From Kingdonia uniflora (lineage: Eukaryota; Streptophyta; Magnoliopsida; Ranunculales; Circaeasteraceae), in assembly GCA_014058105.1 (NCBI GenBank), contig JACGCM010000655.1, forward strand, positions 632,501 through 696,500: DNA of 64,000 nt, written 5' to 3'. The notes below the pieces were generated by a model. The model did no database searches and had not been told where the DNA came from. It was given only the letters and a program-made list of their open reading frames with translations. Shown in pieces: positions 44,109 to 56,253 of this stretch; the first letter of the stretch is position 1; each line of letters begins with the position of its first letter. The position numbers and the translations under genes were made by a program.

Positions 44109-47100
44109 CGCCTAGCAGCCATATCGCCCGATAAAGGCTTGAAAAAGCTGATCTTTCTGTTCTAAGGTCTCTTCTTTCTTTCAAGCCCTCTAACTACTGT
44201 CGAGAACGAATCAAGGAGGCTTGCCTCTAAACTACTCTTTGTCGAGAACGAATCAAGGAGGCTTGCCTTCTAACTACGTCGCTATAGGTCCATCGCCATC
44301 AGACTCTAGGCGTTGGGTGTGCTGTTTTAAAAAGGCACCTTGGAAGAAAAAGAAAAACGATTGCATCCAAAGTCGACACGTGAGGGTTTTAGTAGTTAGA
44401 GGTGGTTTTAAAAAGCGCGTTAGATAGAAAAGAGGGATAGCACTCATCAAGTTTTTTACCTAGGCCGATCGACGCGCTGTCTAACGCAGTTCTACTCTAC
44501 TAGTGACGAAGCTCTGATCTCCTGGAATAGTCACTCAGCATGCGCAAATTGAACTGTATACACGTCATTACCACAAGGCAAGGCTACGTGTCCTATAACC
44601 ACTGGAGAGGTTTTTTTAGGGGTTTGGATCCAAAAAAAAGAAGGATAAAATGTAAGCCTAGGCCCCACGTAGTTCAGGATCCAATCTGGGTTCTTTCGCA
44701 GTAGTGGTAATAGGACGCAGCAGTGGTTATAGGAAAGGATTTGTCTTTTGAGGCAATGACATAGCACCACTGGGGAGAGCGTCGGCTAAAGCGTGTCAGA
44801 AGTAAAGCTCAGTCGGTGCTAAACAATCCGGCTGGTGGTAGACGTAGATTCGCACAGGAAGTTGGCTTAAAAAATAGCATCAAGTCGACTAAACTCGATT
44901 ACCTCTCTTCAAAAAAAGCGGTGAGCTTTTCCGTCATCTTCATTTCTTGCCTTAGCCTATAGGTCGAAAAAGCGTTAGTGACGCTCCTTTGTCTATATAA
45001 GACCAGAGGGCGAGGGTTGCTTAGTTCAAAGGTGTAGTAGTGGTTATGTGACGAACAGGCTGGCTTTAAAAGCAGGTCTTATTCTAAAAAAAACAACTAA
45101 AAACTCGCGTTGTAGCAAGCCTCGATGATCACTAGGATCCTTCTACATGTTGTATAGAAGGGAGCGATCGAAAAAGCGTTGACCTGCAAAAAAACTACTG
45201 ATAGCGGGTTTGTCTTTCGGAAGCATCGGAAGCACATAGAACGAAAAAGCGTTGACTAGCGAAGCAAGTAGACCTGAAGCGCCGCTATAGCAATGAAGAC
45301 TACTCTCCTCTGAGTCTTCATTTGCTAACGTCTTGCTTTCGGGCGCATTTCATTTGCTGACGTCTTGTGCTAACGTCTCGCTTTCTAACAAAAGCAAGAG
45401 ATTCCAGCAGCTCACAGGCAGGGGTACCGCCGGTGAATAGTCACGCTCATAAAGGTCATAGCGTCGACCCAATGCTTTTTCTTCTATAAAGACAAGAGCA
45501 ACCTATTAAGAAGAAAGCCTAAGTAGCCTCTTCGCTCTTTTTCTCCAGCCTAGAGCTTCGTCCGACCAGATGCAAGTTGACTATAGCTATCGTTTCTCCG
45601 TAGCGGTAATGTCTATAATAAAGACAAAATAGGATCCTTAGTCATTCAGGTCAACTAAGGCATAGCGCGCTACTTTAAAAGAAGAGTACGCTACCTCTAA
45701 TCTACTCTCCAGCTTCTAGTGGTAATGTCGTCTGTCTATAGGCATGTCGTGAAAATCAAAAAGCGTAGTTTAGGCCTCTTCTTTCAAAGAAACTCCTAAA
45801 AAAAAAACCCCAACGCTTTTTCGCAAGCTAGCGCGCGGCTTGTCTAGTTTTTCTTGTAAGGCTCGTTTTCTCCAGACTCAGCACTGCAGGCAAGAAGCGA
45901 GCTAAGAATTCTTCGGCATCGTGGGTTTTTATTCTACCAGTAGCTTTAGCAACTTTATCTTGTTCTACCGGATGAAAGAAAATTAGCAACTGCCTCTAGG
46001 AACGGAGCTACTTCTACCGGATGAAAGAAAATTAGCAACTTCGTACGCAAGTTGGCTCTTTTGTTTCTTTCTTAGGTAGGCCTAGACACGAAGCGTCATG
46101 AAAATGGCCTCACTCCCGACCTATGCGCTATGAGGTAGGGCGTGTAGGTCAGGTCACCAGTAAGTTATTCCCCAGCTATTTGGCTAGTAGTAAACACGTC
46201 GTTAAAAAATACCACTCTATTGATTGGTATGCTATTCTTCTTCTCATATTGCGCGGTATTGGGGAAAAATAACTCCTTGCTTCGCTAGACCACCTACGTC
46301 GGATCTTTCAACGTACGCAAGTCGACCTGCCAGAAAGCCAATCCAAAAGTTTCTTCACGCTTCTTGTCTTGCTTCTTCCAAGAAGAGGAACCACCAGGGC
46401 CGGACAGAGGCCCTAGCTAACCGCAAGCTGTAGGCCACTGTAAGGTAAAGCTACTAGGCCCCCTTAAGCAGAATAATAGCCAGCTCTAATCTTTTTTACT
46501 ACTAGTTTAGGCCGTACGCAGGACTAGCTCAGGCCAGCCGTGTGGTAGAATCAAAAGGGAGGCTTTAAGTAGCTTCGGTACCCTCCACTTCTGTAGCGTA
46601 GTTTTAGAGGCAGTCTTTGACATACGTGGTGGATGTCCTAGAGTTTCGAGTCCACAGGGAGGCTTTAAAAACCAGCAGTCTTTGACACTCTTAAGTGGTG
46701 GATTTCGAGTCCACTTCTCTACAGCTATTGAGTAGATTAGAAGCGGATACCCTCGATATCACCTAACGATTCAGCAGTTGGATAGCGCGAAAGCAAGATA
46801 GCTAGAAGAATCACTCTCTATTCATAAGGCTTCCCAAAGCAACCTGCCCTTCCCAGCCTTAAAAAACGAGAGAGAGTTTGGCAGTTTAGGAGACCGGTAG
46901 ACGAAATAAAAGAGCTAGAAGCGCTGCCGTTGTCACTCGGTCAACTACGACCACTTCGTAAAAGAAACTGGAAGCGAAACCCCCTTTTATACGAAGGATA
47001 GGTCACTGGCTTCAACCGCACCCGTAGGAGCCCTTTGACTGCACATTCACTCTTGAATCATTCGTCTTCCGACTTAGAAACTCCTACCTATAGCCTAGAG

Positions 47101-49976
47101 GGGTCCTTTAAAAGGGAAGGATCCTAGCTATAGGGGTCCTTTAAAAGGAGAGGACTTTTTCCTACCACATCACGCACGACCTAATTGAAAGAATCGCATA
47201 CCTTAGAGCGTCGGATTTGTGTATGGAGTGGCTGCGTTTAGACTTCTGATTCAAATGAGGAAACTGCTTTATTTTAGAAGCATTTCAAATGAGGAGCCAA
47301 ACTTGCGTACGGCGAGTGAAAATAGCGTAGTAAAGAAAAGAAGAAGGTAGCTTTTTTGTAGTGGGGAAAAGACCTTAGGTAGTTTGTAGTTTGGATCCTA
47401 TTTTCAACAAAAAGTACGCAAGTGTGGTAGGATCCTAAACTACGTGCTAGTAGTTTAGAAAGACGGAGTTTTAAAAGGGTTAAGGCTTATTCCCTGCTAA
47501 GGAGCAATGCCTTTCATGCCTTATTTGCCCTACCTGGCATCATTTCTGCTATCTAACATGCTTTGTACCGGCTATGCATGTCTCCTAACTGATAGGAATC
47601 TGTCAACAGGAACAATAGCTGGCGTGGCTCAAAGAAAGTAGCAAGGTCTGCGTGGGTTTCTTCTTAGGTCTGCTAGCATTCGAATAGGTTGGGCGAAAGG
47701 TGGTTCGAATAGGACATCTCATCGCCGCTCTCTTCTAAAAAGAGAAGTAGGGCGTGTCTATAGGTTGGCTGTAGGGATTCCCAACTCATCTCATCAGCTA
47801 TGCCTTATTTCGGCCACCTATGCCTTATTTCTTTCGGCCACCTATGTCATGATTTTGACGCCTGAAAGGAATCTATGCACGCGGGAATAAGATTCAACTG
47901 TGGCCTACACGACGCGCACGAAATCAGCTACTAGGGCCGCATCGGCCTACTGGTTAGCTAGGGCCTTAAGAGTGGCCTGCGTAGTTTGTAGTTTAGGACA
48001 GCGCCAGAATAGCACTCTCTTGCGTTGTGATTGCGTTGCTCTGGCCGGGTGGTACGAAGATGACTCTAAAGTAGGGGAGGGGAGGGCCATTGAAGGTGAC
48101 TGGCTCCTGTGTTCTAAGACGTTAAGGTGCCGAAAGAGACTCCATGGCATGGCAATGTCTGCATGGTAATGTAGTTTAGAAGCAAAGGATTCTCTTTCGC
48201 GCTAGTATATATAGGAGGAAGGGCGAAGTAAACAGCCATCAGGCATAGGCGCGTAAAGCCATAACGCAGGCTAGATCAATCTACTAGGAGAATGCCAAAG
48301 AGTGTTTCAGAACCTAAACAGCAGTGTGTTGAAGAGGAGAATGCCAAAGAGTGCTTCAGAACCTAAACAGCAGGAAAACCGAGTAGTAGGGAATAGAGGG
48401 GTCGAACTCTATCCGCCTGACTCCAAAAAAAAACCACACTACTATAGGTCCTCGTCTTTTCTTCAACCCTTTTAAACTACGGCGCCCTATAGCTTCAACC
48501 TAGACACCTGGCTCCACTCTAGCTTCAAAAAAACCTGTGCACAAAGCTCTCCTAAACTACATTCCAATCTAGCTACGCTGCTTCTAAACTACTCTTTGCC
48601 AACACCCTGGGTCTACTCTGAGTCTCTCTTAGGAAGCCATAGGAAGCCAAGGATCCTCGGGGTCTACTACAGATAAGTCAGAATGGAAGAAAGGAAGAAG
48701 TAGTTAGAGCACTCCCCTTTTAAAGCCTGCGTCAAAGGTAGAGATGGACAAGAGGCTATATGCATGGAAGAAAGGAATGAGGGGTAGGCTAGTCCTGAAA
48801 CATGCAAGAATGGACATTATGGAGAAACTCACCTTTCGACGCTTATCCTATGGAACCTAGAGCCCTCCATGGACCTTATCACCTGATAGCACACTGGTCT
48901 CTCTTTCTTTTCTTTCAACCTGGTCTTTCGTTGGCCTACTGACGGTCAGCCTACCGTCTTGGATAAGCAAAGCGAGCGCTGCGTTCCCCGTACGCAAGTA
49001 GTAGAGGAAAAGGAAATAGAGTGGTAAATAGCACACCGGAACTTGCGTACGCTGAAAGAAAAGATGGACCAAAGGTTTAGCCAAAGGTAGTTTAAAAAAG
49101 GTGGACAAAGGATAAGCGAAAGAGCCATTAGAGGTGGACAAAGAAGGTGGAGTGGGTTAAGAGGTAGTGGTAATGTCTATAGAGAGCTACGTCTTCAGTG
49201 GGCTATTTGACGGTCCAAAAAAAATACCTTACCACTACTCTTGTTAGAAGGATCCTTGCATGACTTCCAGGGCAGGCTGTGAGGCCTAGGAGCGTATGGC
49301 GCAGTAAAGAAAGCTTGACGCTCTTGAGTGAGGCCAGGCGACCAAGAGCGGAGAAACTAGTCTAGGACGAAAGTAGCGCCTTTCTAGCACTCCCTTTTCT
49401 TTATGCGCGATTTTGCTTTCGCATCCTATCTCCAAAAAAGCAAGGAGTGAAGCTAGCAAGATTGCCCCGACTCATGCCCCTCCAAAAGACGCTAGCTCTC
49501 TATAAAACCTTAGCCTAAGCCATTCTTTCTTCTTAATCGCTGACGCTTCGTCCTAGCTGAAGTCAGCGGTTTAAAGAAGGACCCACCTCTTTTAAAAACA
49601 CTGGAAAACAAGAACTCCTGCAACACACACCTGAGACGCTTAGCCCCATACCTCAGAACTCACTCTACCTGCGCATACGCCTTCTAAGGTTTTGATGACG
49701 CTTTGGCGTACGCAAGTTTGATCCAGGTGCTACCTTGCTATGATCTCTCCTGCGTAGTTTTGGAAGGATCCTAAACTACGGACTCGAACCTACGTATTTC
49801 GGATCACATATGCCTACTTACTTTGAAGAGTCTCACAGATTATGCTCCCACCCTATCTACTCTCCTTTCACACTGATGGCGGTCTCTCTTCTGCCTATAT
49901 GCTTCTTTCCCGGACATAGGTTGATCATCGCTCTTTCTCTATCCTCATTCATTAGACTCCGCTCTTTTTCTTCCCA
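44109..49976. other. gene-free repeat mosaic
   Basis: No gene is recognised. At 44170-44275 GTCGAGAACGAATCAAGGAG occurs twice between CTAACTAC or CTAAACTAC motifs. At 46604-46703 two copies of GTGGTGGAT...TTCGAGTCCAC differ by ten bases. AGGAGAATGCCAAAGAGTG is doubled at about 48287-48395. Lower motif density at 44500-45300 and 46700-47300 shows no coding signal I can name. Confidence 0.5.
47430..47482 (+). repeat. repeat B, empty copy
   Basis: Matches 8531-8591 but reads ACGGAGTTTTAAAAGGG with no CTTGCGTAC. It is the empty-site partner of the insertion at 8569-8577. Confidence 0.85.
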
Positions 49977-50065
49977 CTCTATAGCCGCCGATGCAAGCTT
50001 CCTCCGTACTCTATAGCCAATGCAAGCTTCCTCCGTACTCTATAGCCGCCGATGCAAGCTTCCTC
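49977..50065 (+). repeat. tandem repeat, CTCTATAGCCGCCGATGCAA unit x3
   Basis: Three units end AGCTTCCTC; the middle one lacks GCCGAT-like bases (reads GCCAATGC). Confidence 0.85.
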
Positions 50066-50599
50066 TTATCTTATCTTATTGGGCGATTGTCGCTACTTGA
50101 TTCTCCAGATCTTTACTCACTGCCGGATCTCCGGTTCTTTTTTATGCTTGGCTGATGGCTTCACTTATACCCCCCCAAATATCTAGCCCCAAATCTCTAG
50201 CCAAATCCGAAGTAGTTTGGGGGGCTTCCAAACTACCTCTATCTCTGGTTCTTTAAACGTGAGTAAAGAGTCAGTAGTTTAGCAGCAAAAAAAGGTGGAG
50301 TAAGGAAGCCGCAGGAGAAGCCAACCCATCCGTAACCAGCCCTTAAAAGGCCTTAGCATTCTTTCAGTAGCCAGTCTTGAGATCTGGGATCGAGGAGTCA
50401 GTAGTACAAGGAGTCAGTAGTACAAGATTTCGATACCTCGGGTAGGCATGACGAGACTGAAGAATAGCTCGAGAGCGCTGAGTTTGTCTTTAATAAGAAA
50501 GGGCGCTTAAAAAGAAAGACTGAAATATACATTACGGAAAAGCAAAAGGTAGTTTGGAGGTGTAGCAGGGTTTAAAAAGCGTAGCAAGCCGAAAGAAAA

Positions 50600-50669
50600 G
50601 GAAGCCGTACGCAAGTTTCAAGTATTAAAGAAAAGAGGTATTTCAGACCTAGAAGCAATTAGAGGTGGA
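50600..50669 (+). repeat. empty partner for two GTAGTT-bearing loci
   Basis: GGAAGCCGTACGCAAGTTTC then AAGTATTAAAG matches 57718-57745, which next carries GTAGTTTAGAGCATTA. AGAGGTATTTCAGACC then TAGAAGCAATTAGAGGTGGA matches 58423-58464, which has GTAGTT between the two parts. In both comparisons this locus lacks the GTAGTT motif. Confidence 0.85.
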
Positions 50670-51064
50670 GACAAGGATCCTAGCTAGAATAGCAAAGAAA
50701 AGGTAGCCAAACTTGCGTACGGTGTTTTCCAAACTACTAAAGCCTAAAATATACATTACGGCTATTTTAAAAGCAAGTGCTAAAGCCGAATTAAGGAAAA
50801 GAGCTAGTAAAAAAACTTGCGTACGAGGATCCTAGTTGCTTTTTAAAAAAGGTAGCCAAAGTAGGTCTTCTAAACTACACATAACGATAGCCTAGTTTTT
50901 AAAGAAGATGGGATAGACTTGGGTGTAAAGTCCAACCTGAAGGTAGAGAGGGGTATGGTCCGGCGACGAACTCTCTTCACTCTATAGGTTGGGGTATACT
51001 GACTCCGGACTCTTTCTTGCCGCTATCCTATTCTTTTCTCTACTCTTGGCTTTGCAGCCGGCCT

Positions 51065-51192
51065 CGGCGATCAACTTGCGTACGGTGAGGGCATCAATGA
51101 AGAAAAGAAGGTGAGAGTGTAGGCAAATCCAGAGAGTGGAGTAGAGCAAGAAGTGCAAAGCATCTAGATCACCGCACGCAAGTTGATCGCCG
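51065..51192. repeat. 24-bp inverted repeat enclosing CTTGCGTAC
   Basis: CGGCGATCAACTTGCGTACG continuing GTGA (51065-51088) matches the reverse complement of 51169-51192 with one mismatch (TGCGTGCGG in the second arm). The 9-mer is inside both arms, so the inverted duplication came after the insertion. A further 9-mer follows immediately at about 51194. Confidence 0.85.
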
Positions 51193-51522
51193 AACTTGCG
51201 TACGTGGATCAGGCCGAGCAAGAGAGCTGCAAAGCCAAGACAAGAAAGAGTAGCGAAAAGACGCAAGAAGGATCCTAGGATAGCGCGGAGAAAAGTTAGA
51301 GCAAGAAAGAGTCCGGAGTCAGCATACCCCAAGTAGCCAACCTATCGAGTGAGTAGCTAGAGAGCTCGTCGCCGGACCATACCCCTCTCTACCATCTCGA
51401 ACACACCGCTAGAAAAGCCAAGAAAGAAGCGGTGATTGGTTTGAGTATTGAGCTACAGGAGTAAAAGGTGGAAAAGAGTGAGTAAGGTAGCCGAGCTCCG
51501 GTTCCCTTTTTAAAGGTAGTTT

Positions 51523-51570
51523 GGACACGAGACCCACTAAACTTGCGTACGAAAAGAGACGATGGATAAA
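51523..51570 (+). repeat. composite module, copy 6 (long form)
   Basis: Long form ending GACGATGGATAAA. The upstream GGTAGTTT is shared with copy 4. Confidence 0.9.
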
Positions 51571-51652
51571 AAGCAAGACAAGCATTCAAGTAGCTCAAAA
51601 GACAAAAGAGTAGATTACTTGCGTACGAGGATCCTTGCTTGATTTCTTGCTG

Positions 51653-51684
51653 CTCATAACCCTAGCGTAGCAACTACGCTACTC
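51653..51684 (+). repeat. dispersed 32-bp repeat, copy 2
   Basis: Exact copy of 7571-7602. Confidence 0.85.
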
Positions 51685-51815
51685 GGCTCCTAAACTACTT
51701 AAAGCGAAATCCGTAGTTTAGGATCCTTCTTTAAAGGACTTTAAAAGTAGGCTAAAAAAAACCGGAGGAAAAGGAAAGGTAGAGAGGGAACCGGAGAAAG
51801 TTGGTTTTCTTTTAG

Positions 51816-51855
51816 TTGTAGTTGTAGCCTAATGAGTTGGCAACTACAACTACAA
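51816..51855. repeat. hairpin of the TTGTAGTTG family, 12-bp stem
   Basis: TTGTAGTTGTAG (51816-51827) pairs with CTACAACTACAA (51844-51855). The loop includes CCTAATGAG, unlike the usual TAGCTTTAG. Confidence 0.8.
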
Positions 51856-51891
51856 GTGCGAGTTTAAAGCCGGAGTGTGCAACAAAAAGGG

Positions 51892-51920
51892 GTTGTGGTT
51901 GTAGCTTTAGCAACTACAAC
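51892..51920. repeat. hairpin of the TTGTAGTTG family, 10-bp stem
   Basis: GTTGTGGTTG (51892-51901) and CAACTACAAC (51911-51920) enclose TAGCTTTAG, the same loop as at 28253-28261. Confidence 0.85.
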
Positions 51921-53649
51921 TACCGGATTAAAGAAAAGAGCCAGAGTCAAGGAGTTAGCTAAGGAGTTAAATAAGAGTAAAGATAGCCGTACGTAAGTTT
52001 AAATAGACTAGGTAGTTTGGAAGCTTTCTAAACTACTCCTTTGTACCGTAGTGCCCACTACGTTTAGGTAGTTTAGGATCCTAAACCACGGCAGGATCCT
52101 CAGTGGTAAATGGAAAAGGAGGAATAAGGAAAAGAGCCATTAGAGTTATTTTTTCACTGAGCTCCTCTTTTTTTAGCCCAAGAAATAAGACGCCAAGCAA
52201 GTTTAGAGAGCAGCCTACTACTCAACTCACTATTCTTATCCTTTGAAGCCTACTACTCATACTCAACTCACTGTTCTTATCCTTTGACTAGTGCAAGAAA
52301 GTAGTTTAGAGGACACTACCTAGTTGCTAGTCGACCAGAACCTAGCCAGACACCCTAATTTCACTTTTTCGACTCAATAGGTATTTTCTTTATTTAGAAA
52401 AGCGACATCATTTAGAAAAGCGACATCTCCGACGAGAGCAACTTGACTAGAAAGTTGAGCGATGCTCTTTTCTTTCTTCCTGGATTCATGATCCATTTGG
52501 AGTGGAGAAAGATGCCTAGGTTTTGATCCGGAAAAGCAAGGCGCTAAGGCAAGGATCCTAGCTACTAGGTACAGCCGAAGTAGTGGGAATGTCCAAAGTT
52601 TGAAAGCGAGGTGGAGTCAATTCACTTTCTTAAGAGGCTCAGCTAGGATCCTTGCGAAAGAGAAAGAAAGAGCAAGTATTCGGCCAGGTTATTTGAGTGC
52701 ACCCCTAACGGCAGCCGTTAGAGGCTTGCGAAAGAATGGCTTCTTGGGAGGAAAAAAAACGAGTCACACTCAACTCACCAAAGCGAGCGACTAGAAGATG
52801 GCTCGGTTAAAAAGATAGCAAGGAAAACTCACACCGCGAAAGATCAGTCATGACCCGGTGAAATGAAGAGGAGTCAGTACCCCAAGTTGCGCAAGTCAAT
52901 AACACACCCCCTTTTTAACCGACTATAATAGGGCCTTAGCTTCTTCTTGTCTTGAAGTCGTCTAAACTACTCTTTCGTTTTTATTTAGCCAATGGCTGAA
53001 GAACCTGCGACCTATTAGGTAGTGGTGGGTCAGCAGCAACACACAGCTAGAATCTGTCTATAGCTTACAGAAGCGTTTGTTCAGCTAATAGAAGAGTTCA
53101 GATCGTCGTTCTTCTTGCTTCCCCCCTGCCATAGGCCTGAACGGCTGGGCATTGAAAGAGCGACAAGCGGCTAAACACTTAGAGACACCCGCAACTCCAA
53201 TCTACGGACTCCCTAACCAATTGCGTGTCGGGTAAGGCTAGTAGGGGAAGCATCAGCCATCCCATGCTTCCCATACTTCCTTTCCTGTCCTTTCGAGATC
53301 TCTACGGATGCCTTCTGCATGGGCCTATGCATCGGCTGGTGTGCTGCTGCTCTTTCCTATCTTTTCTTTGCAACGATCGGTGATAGCTGATCTTTCACCG
53401 TACGCAAGTCCATTCAGTAGTAACAAGAAAGGTACAAAGGAAGCGTAGTTTAGGATCCTAAACTACAGAGGACGTTTGGAAAATAAATATCGGTTATGCC
53501 AAGAAAGACCAAAAGTCGTCTAGCTTTCCCCGTACGCAAGTCCAGTAGGCTAGGATCCTTGCGCTGGTTTGCTTTCTTGGGCCTATTGAGAGACTTGCGT
53601 ACGCCGAAAGAAGGAGAGAGTCTGTAGGATGAGTCCTGGCCCGAGTACG

Positions 53650-53723
53650 CGATGGTAAGGATATCGACCCGAATACTCGAGGGTAAGGATATCGACCCGA
53701 ATACTCGATGGTAAGGATATCGA
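53650..53723 (+). repeat. tandem repeat, 28-bp period x3
   Basis: CGATGGTAAGGATATCGACC then CGAATACT starts at 53650, 53678 and 53706, the third unit partial. It ends next to a CTTGCGTAC copy. Confidence 0.9.
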
Positions 53724-54547
53724 TGAGAACTTGCGTACGGCGACCAAAGGCGACCGTAGGCGACCGGGGTGAGAAAAAGAGAGGCAGGTTTTTGGATCAG
53801 AGAGAGAAGCGTGGTCATCTGTCGATCAAGAGTCTCTACTATAGACAGAGACAGTATTCTCCGTACGCAAGTCGCTGCAGAGTGGTCCGAGAAGTGCATA
53901 CTATCTCTAAAAAAAAACCCTCTTGCATAGGATCTCTAGTGCGCCTTTCTCTGAAGCCAGTTCTAGTGCTCCTTTTCTCCGTACGCAAGTTCCTTCTGTA
54001 TCTGGCCTGCACAGAAAATAGCCTACTGGAGGTCAACGATAGAGAGTGTGAGATGTCCTGCTGCGGCTATGAACCTATGACTCCTAAAACTACAGCTAAG
54101 CCTACAAAAGATCCCAACCTCCCTACTACGAGACGAGAAGAGAAAGATGCAGAATAGACATTACGGGGAAAGGACCCTAAAAAAAGGTAGTTTGTAGTTT
54201 AAGGGGCCTGCTCAAAAACCTTGCCAGATCTAGAAGATTCGCATGGGTTCGTATAGGTAGTTACAAGAGGAAAGAACTCAATGCCTGTGAGAGTTTTCCG
54301 AAAGCAACGTAGCTCCACGTACGCAAGTCCAGCAAGAAATAAGCAAGAAAAAGCTCACTGATTTCTTTTTTAACGTTGAGTTTGAGCTTCTAAAAAGAGC
54401 TAGAAGCGCAAAAGGTTTCCGAAAGCAAGATAGCTCCAGCAAGAAGAGGTCTGTTTGTCTAAAGAAACGTGATCAAAGATTAGACGCTCGCACCCCCCCC
54501 TACTCCGCACGTAAAAGAGTCTCGGAAAGAAAGGATTCTAGTGTCGT

Positions 54548-54676
54548 AGAGAAGAAGGAGATACTATGCTAGGAATTGGCTGAAGAGAAGAAGGAGATAC
54601 TATGCTAGGAATTGGCTGAAGAGAGGAGACCCTTAAAAAAAACCGCTAGGAATTGGCTGAAGATAAGAGACCCTTA
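54548..54676 (+). repeat. tandem repeat of GCTAGGAATTGGCTGAAGA units
   Basis: Two adjacent units of about 35 bp (AGAGAAGAAGGAGATACTAT plus the core) are followed by a third core copy. The segment between the last two cores is GAGACCCTT plus an A run plus CCGCTAGG, and GAGACCCTT itself is repeated. The A run lies at a duplication joint, as in the atpB triplication. Confidence 0.8.
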
Positions 54677-56180
54677 CGCCCTATGTGAACAACCTAAGAC
54701 TCAACTCGGACAACGAACGTCAGGGCATGGCGACGTTGGTAGTCTTTATAGTGGTAGCGCGTCCTAAACTACGGTTACGCTCAAGTGTTGCCGTGTGTTT
54801 TTTTAATAAGCAAGTTGCCATGTCGAAAGCTAGCTCGGGTGCGGACTTGCGTACAGTGAAAGGAGCTCCAAACTACAACTACTTGCTTGCCCTAGTAGTA
54901 GACAGGACAAAACGACTCATCCTCAACTAAACGACTAGCTGTTCCCCGTACGCAAGTCTGACGCTGGTTTTTTTTGGTACGGGCGACAAGGAGTTATGAT
55001 TTCGGGCAGTATGGGCTTCATTCTTGCTAGGTCTTACTCGCTTTCTTCTTGGGTGCGTGCCGGCATGACTGTAGGGGTGCAAGAAATCAATCTCCCTCAA
55101 CTCAACTCTACTCAACTACACTAGAGCGGCAAGAAATCAATCTCCCTCAACTCAACTCTACTACTAGAGCGGCAAGAAAAGGGTAGTTGTAGTTTGGAGT
55201 ACTTGCTTAAAAAAAGCGGACAAGAAAAGGGTAGTTGTAGTTTGGAGTACTTGCTTAAAAAATAGGAAGAGCGTAAGAGAGCGGTAATAGGGAAGAGAGA
55301 GTGGACTCGACATAGCACGCAAAAGCCTTGGTTGTTCTTGTTTAAAACGGGTGCGACACACTCTGACCCCAGGCCTTCCTAGTAATCGATTGAAACGCAT
55401 AGAGAGGAAAAGACAGGCCGATCACACACGAAAAAAAAAAGGGTGCTTCTAAACAAAGGCAAAACAGGCCCCCATGCGTTTCAATACCCCAAAGTCACTA
55501 AAAAAACACGTGGATATGAAGGACGGACTCACTCCTGCACTTGCGTACGGTGATTCTAGTGTGGTTGAGACGCATACGTTTTTTGCCTTTGAGTCAACGT
55601 GTCTTTTTTTTAGCCAAATGGAAGGATTTCACCCGAATCGTCAGCAAATCCCAACCATTTGCGCCGCGCTGTGAGCAGCAAGTCTTCTGACTCCCTACAA
55701 TAGTTGGAGACCAAAAGTGCCTGAGCAACGGCCCCGAAACTTCATAGGACTAGCGCGGCTCTAGTTCAAAAGGTTCGGCCAGATCACCGGCCCAAAAAAA
55801 CCCAACAAAAAGAAGTCAGTCGGAAGAGCTACTGGCCCGAGCCCCATCAGTTCCGCGAGGCTATAGGGAGAAGTTGGAACGGTCTTTAGTCACAATCCTG
55901 TGTCGATAGCCCAGTGCTAATGGCCCCCGTGTTGATCTCACTTTCCCCGGTAGTTTGGGAGTGCATCTCTAACTACCTTCGAGGTAGTAGTTCCAGGTTC
56001 TTGCAGCGATGTATCTCCGATGACATGGACCTATTGACTGAACGTAGCTTGGTTGCTTTTTTATGACTACGCCCCTAAGTCTTCTTTGCATTCTGGTCCC
56101 CTGAGTATTCTGGCGCGAGAAGGCTCGGTCCGGCATTGCCTTACTAGTGAGAGAGTGGAAAAAGCTAGACTTTGGGCCAG

Positions 56181-56253
56181 GTTACCCGTAATGTATATTT
56201 TAAAAAAGTGGGTTAGGACTTGCGTACGTTTAAAAATATACATTACGGGTTAA
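56181..56253. repeat. hairpin formed by opposed CGTAATGTATATTTTA motifs
   Basis: Left arm 56181-56204 (GTTACCCGTAATGTATATTT then TAAA) and right arm 56229-56253 (TTTAAAAATATACATTACGG then GTTAA) pair over about 22 bases with small differences. The 24-base loop carries CTTGCGTAC. Other copies of the core are near 1486, 2679, 7882, 29911, 31650, 34348, 50523, 50750 and 61426. Confidence 0.85.

Larger units (their letters stand above)
50066..53649. other. gene-free repeat mosaic
   Basis: No gene is recognised. The 116-codon minus frame at 50982-51332 spans the inverted repeat at 51065-51192 and three 9-mers, with no family resemblance. A GTTAG-type palindrome, CTAACGGC and GCCGTTAG, is at about 52703-52721. 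A 22-bp perfect palindrome lies at 53445-53466. Confidence 0.5.

Noticed and set aside
49770..49850. tRNA-like T arm (GGTTCGAGTCC on the minus strand)
   Set aside because: No cloverleaf could be built upstream and part of the arm is a common repeat motif.
53450..54157. Two overlapping 149-codon frames on opposite strands
   Set aside because: Each contains several translated CTTGCGTAC copies (TCVR, YAS, VRK, LRT), which never introduce stops. There is no domain or family resemblance, and they overlap each other.
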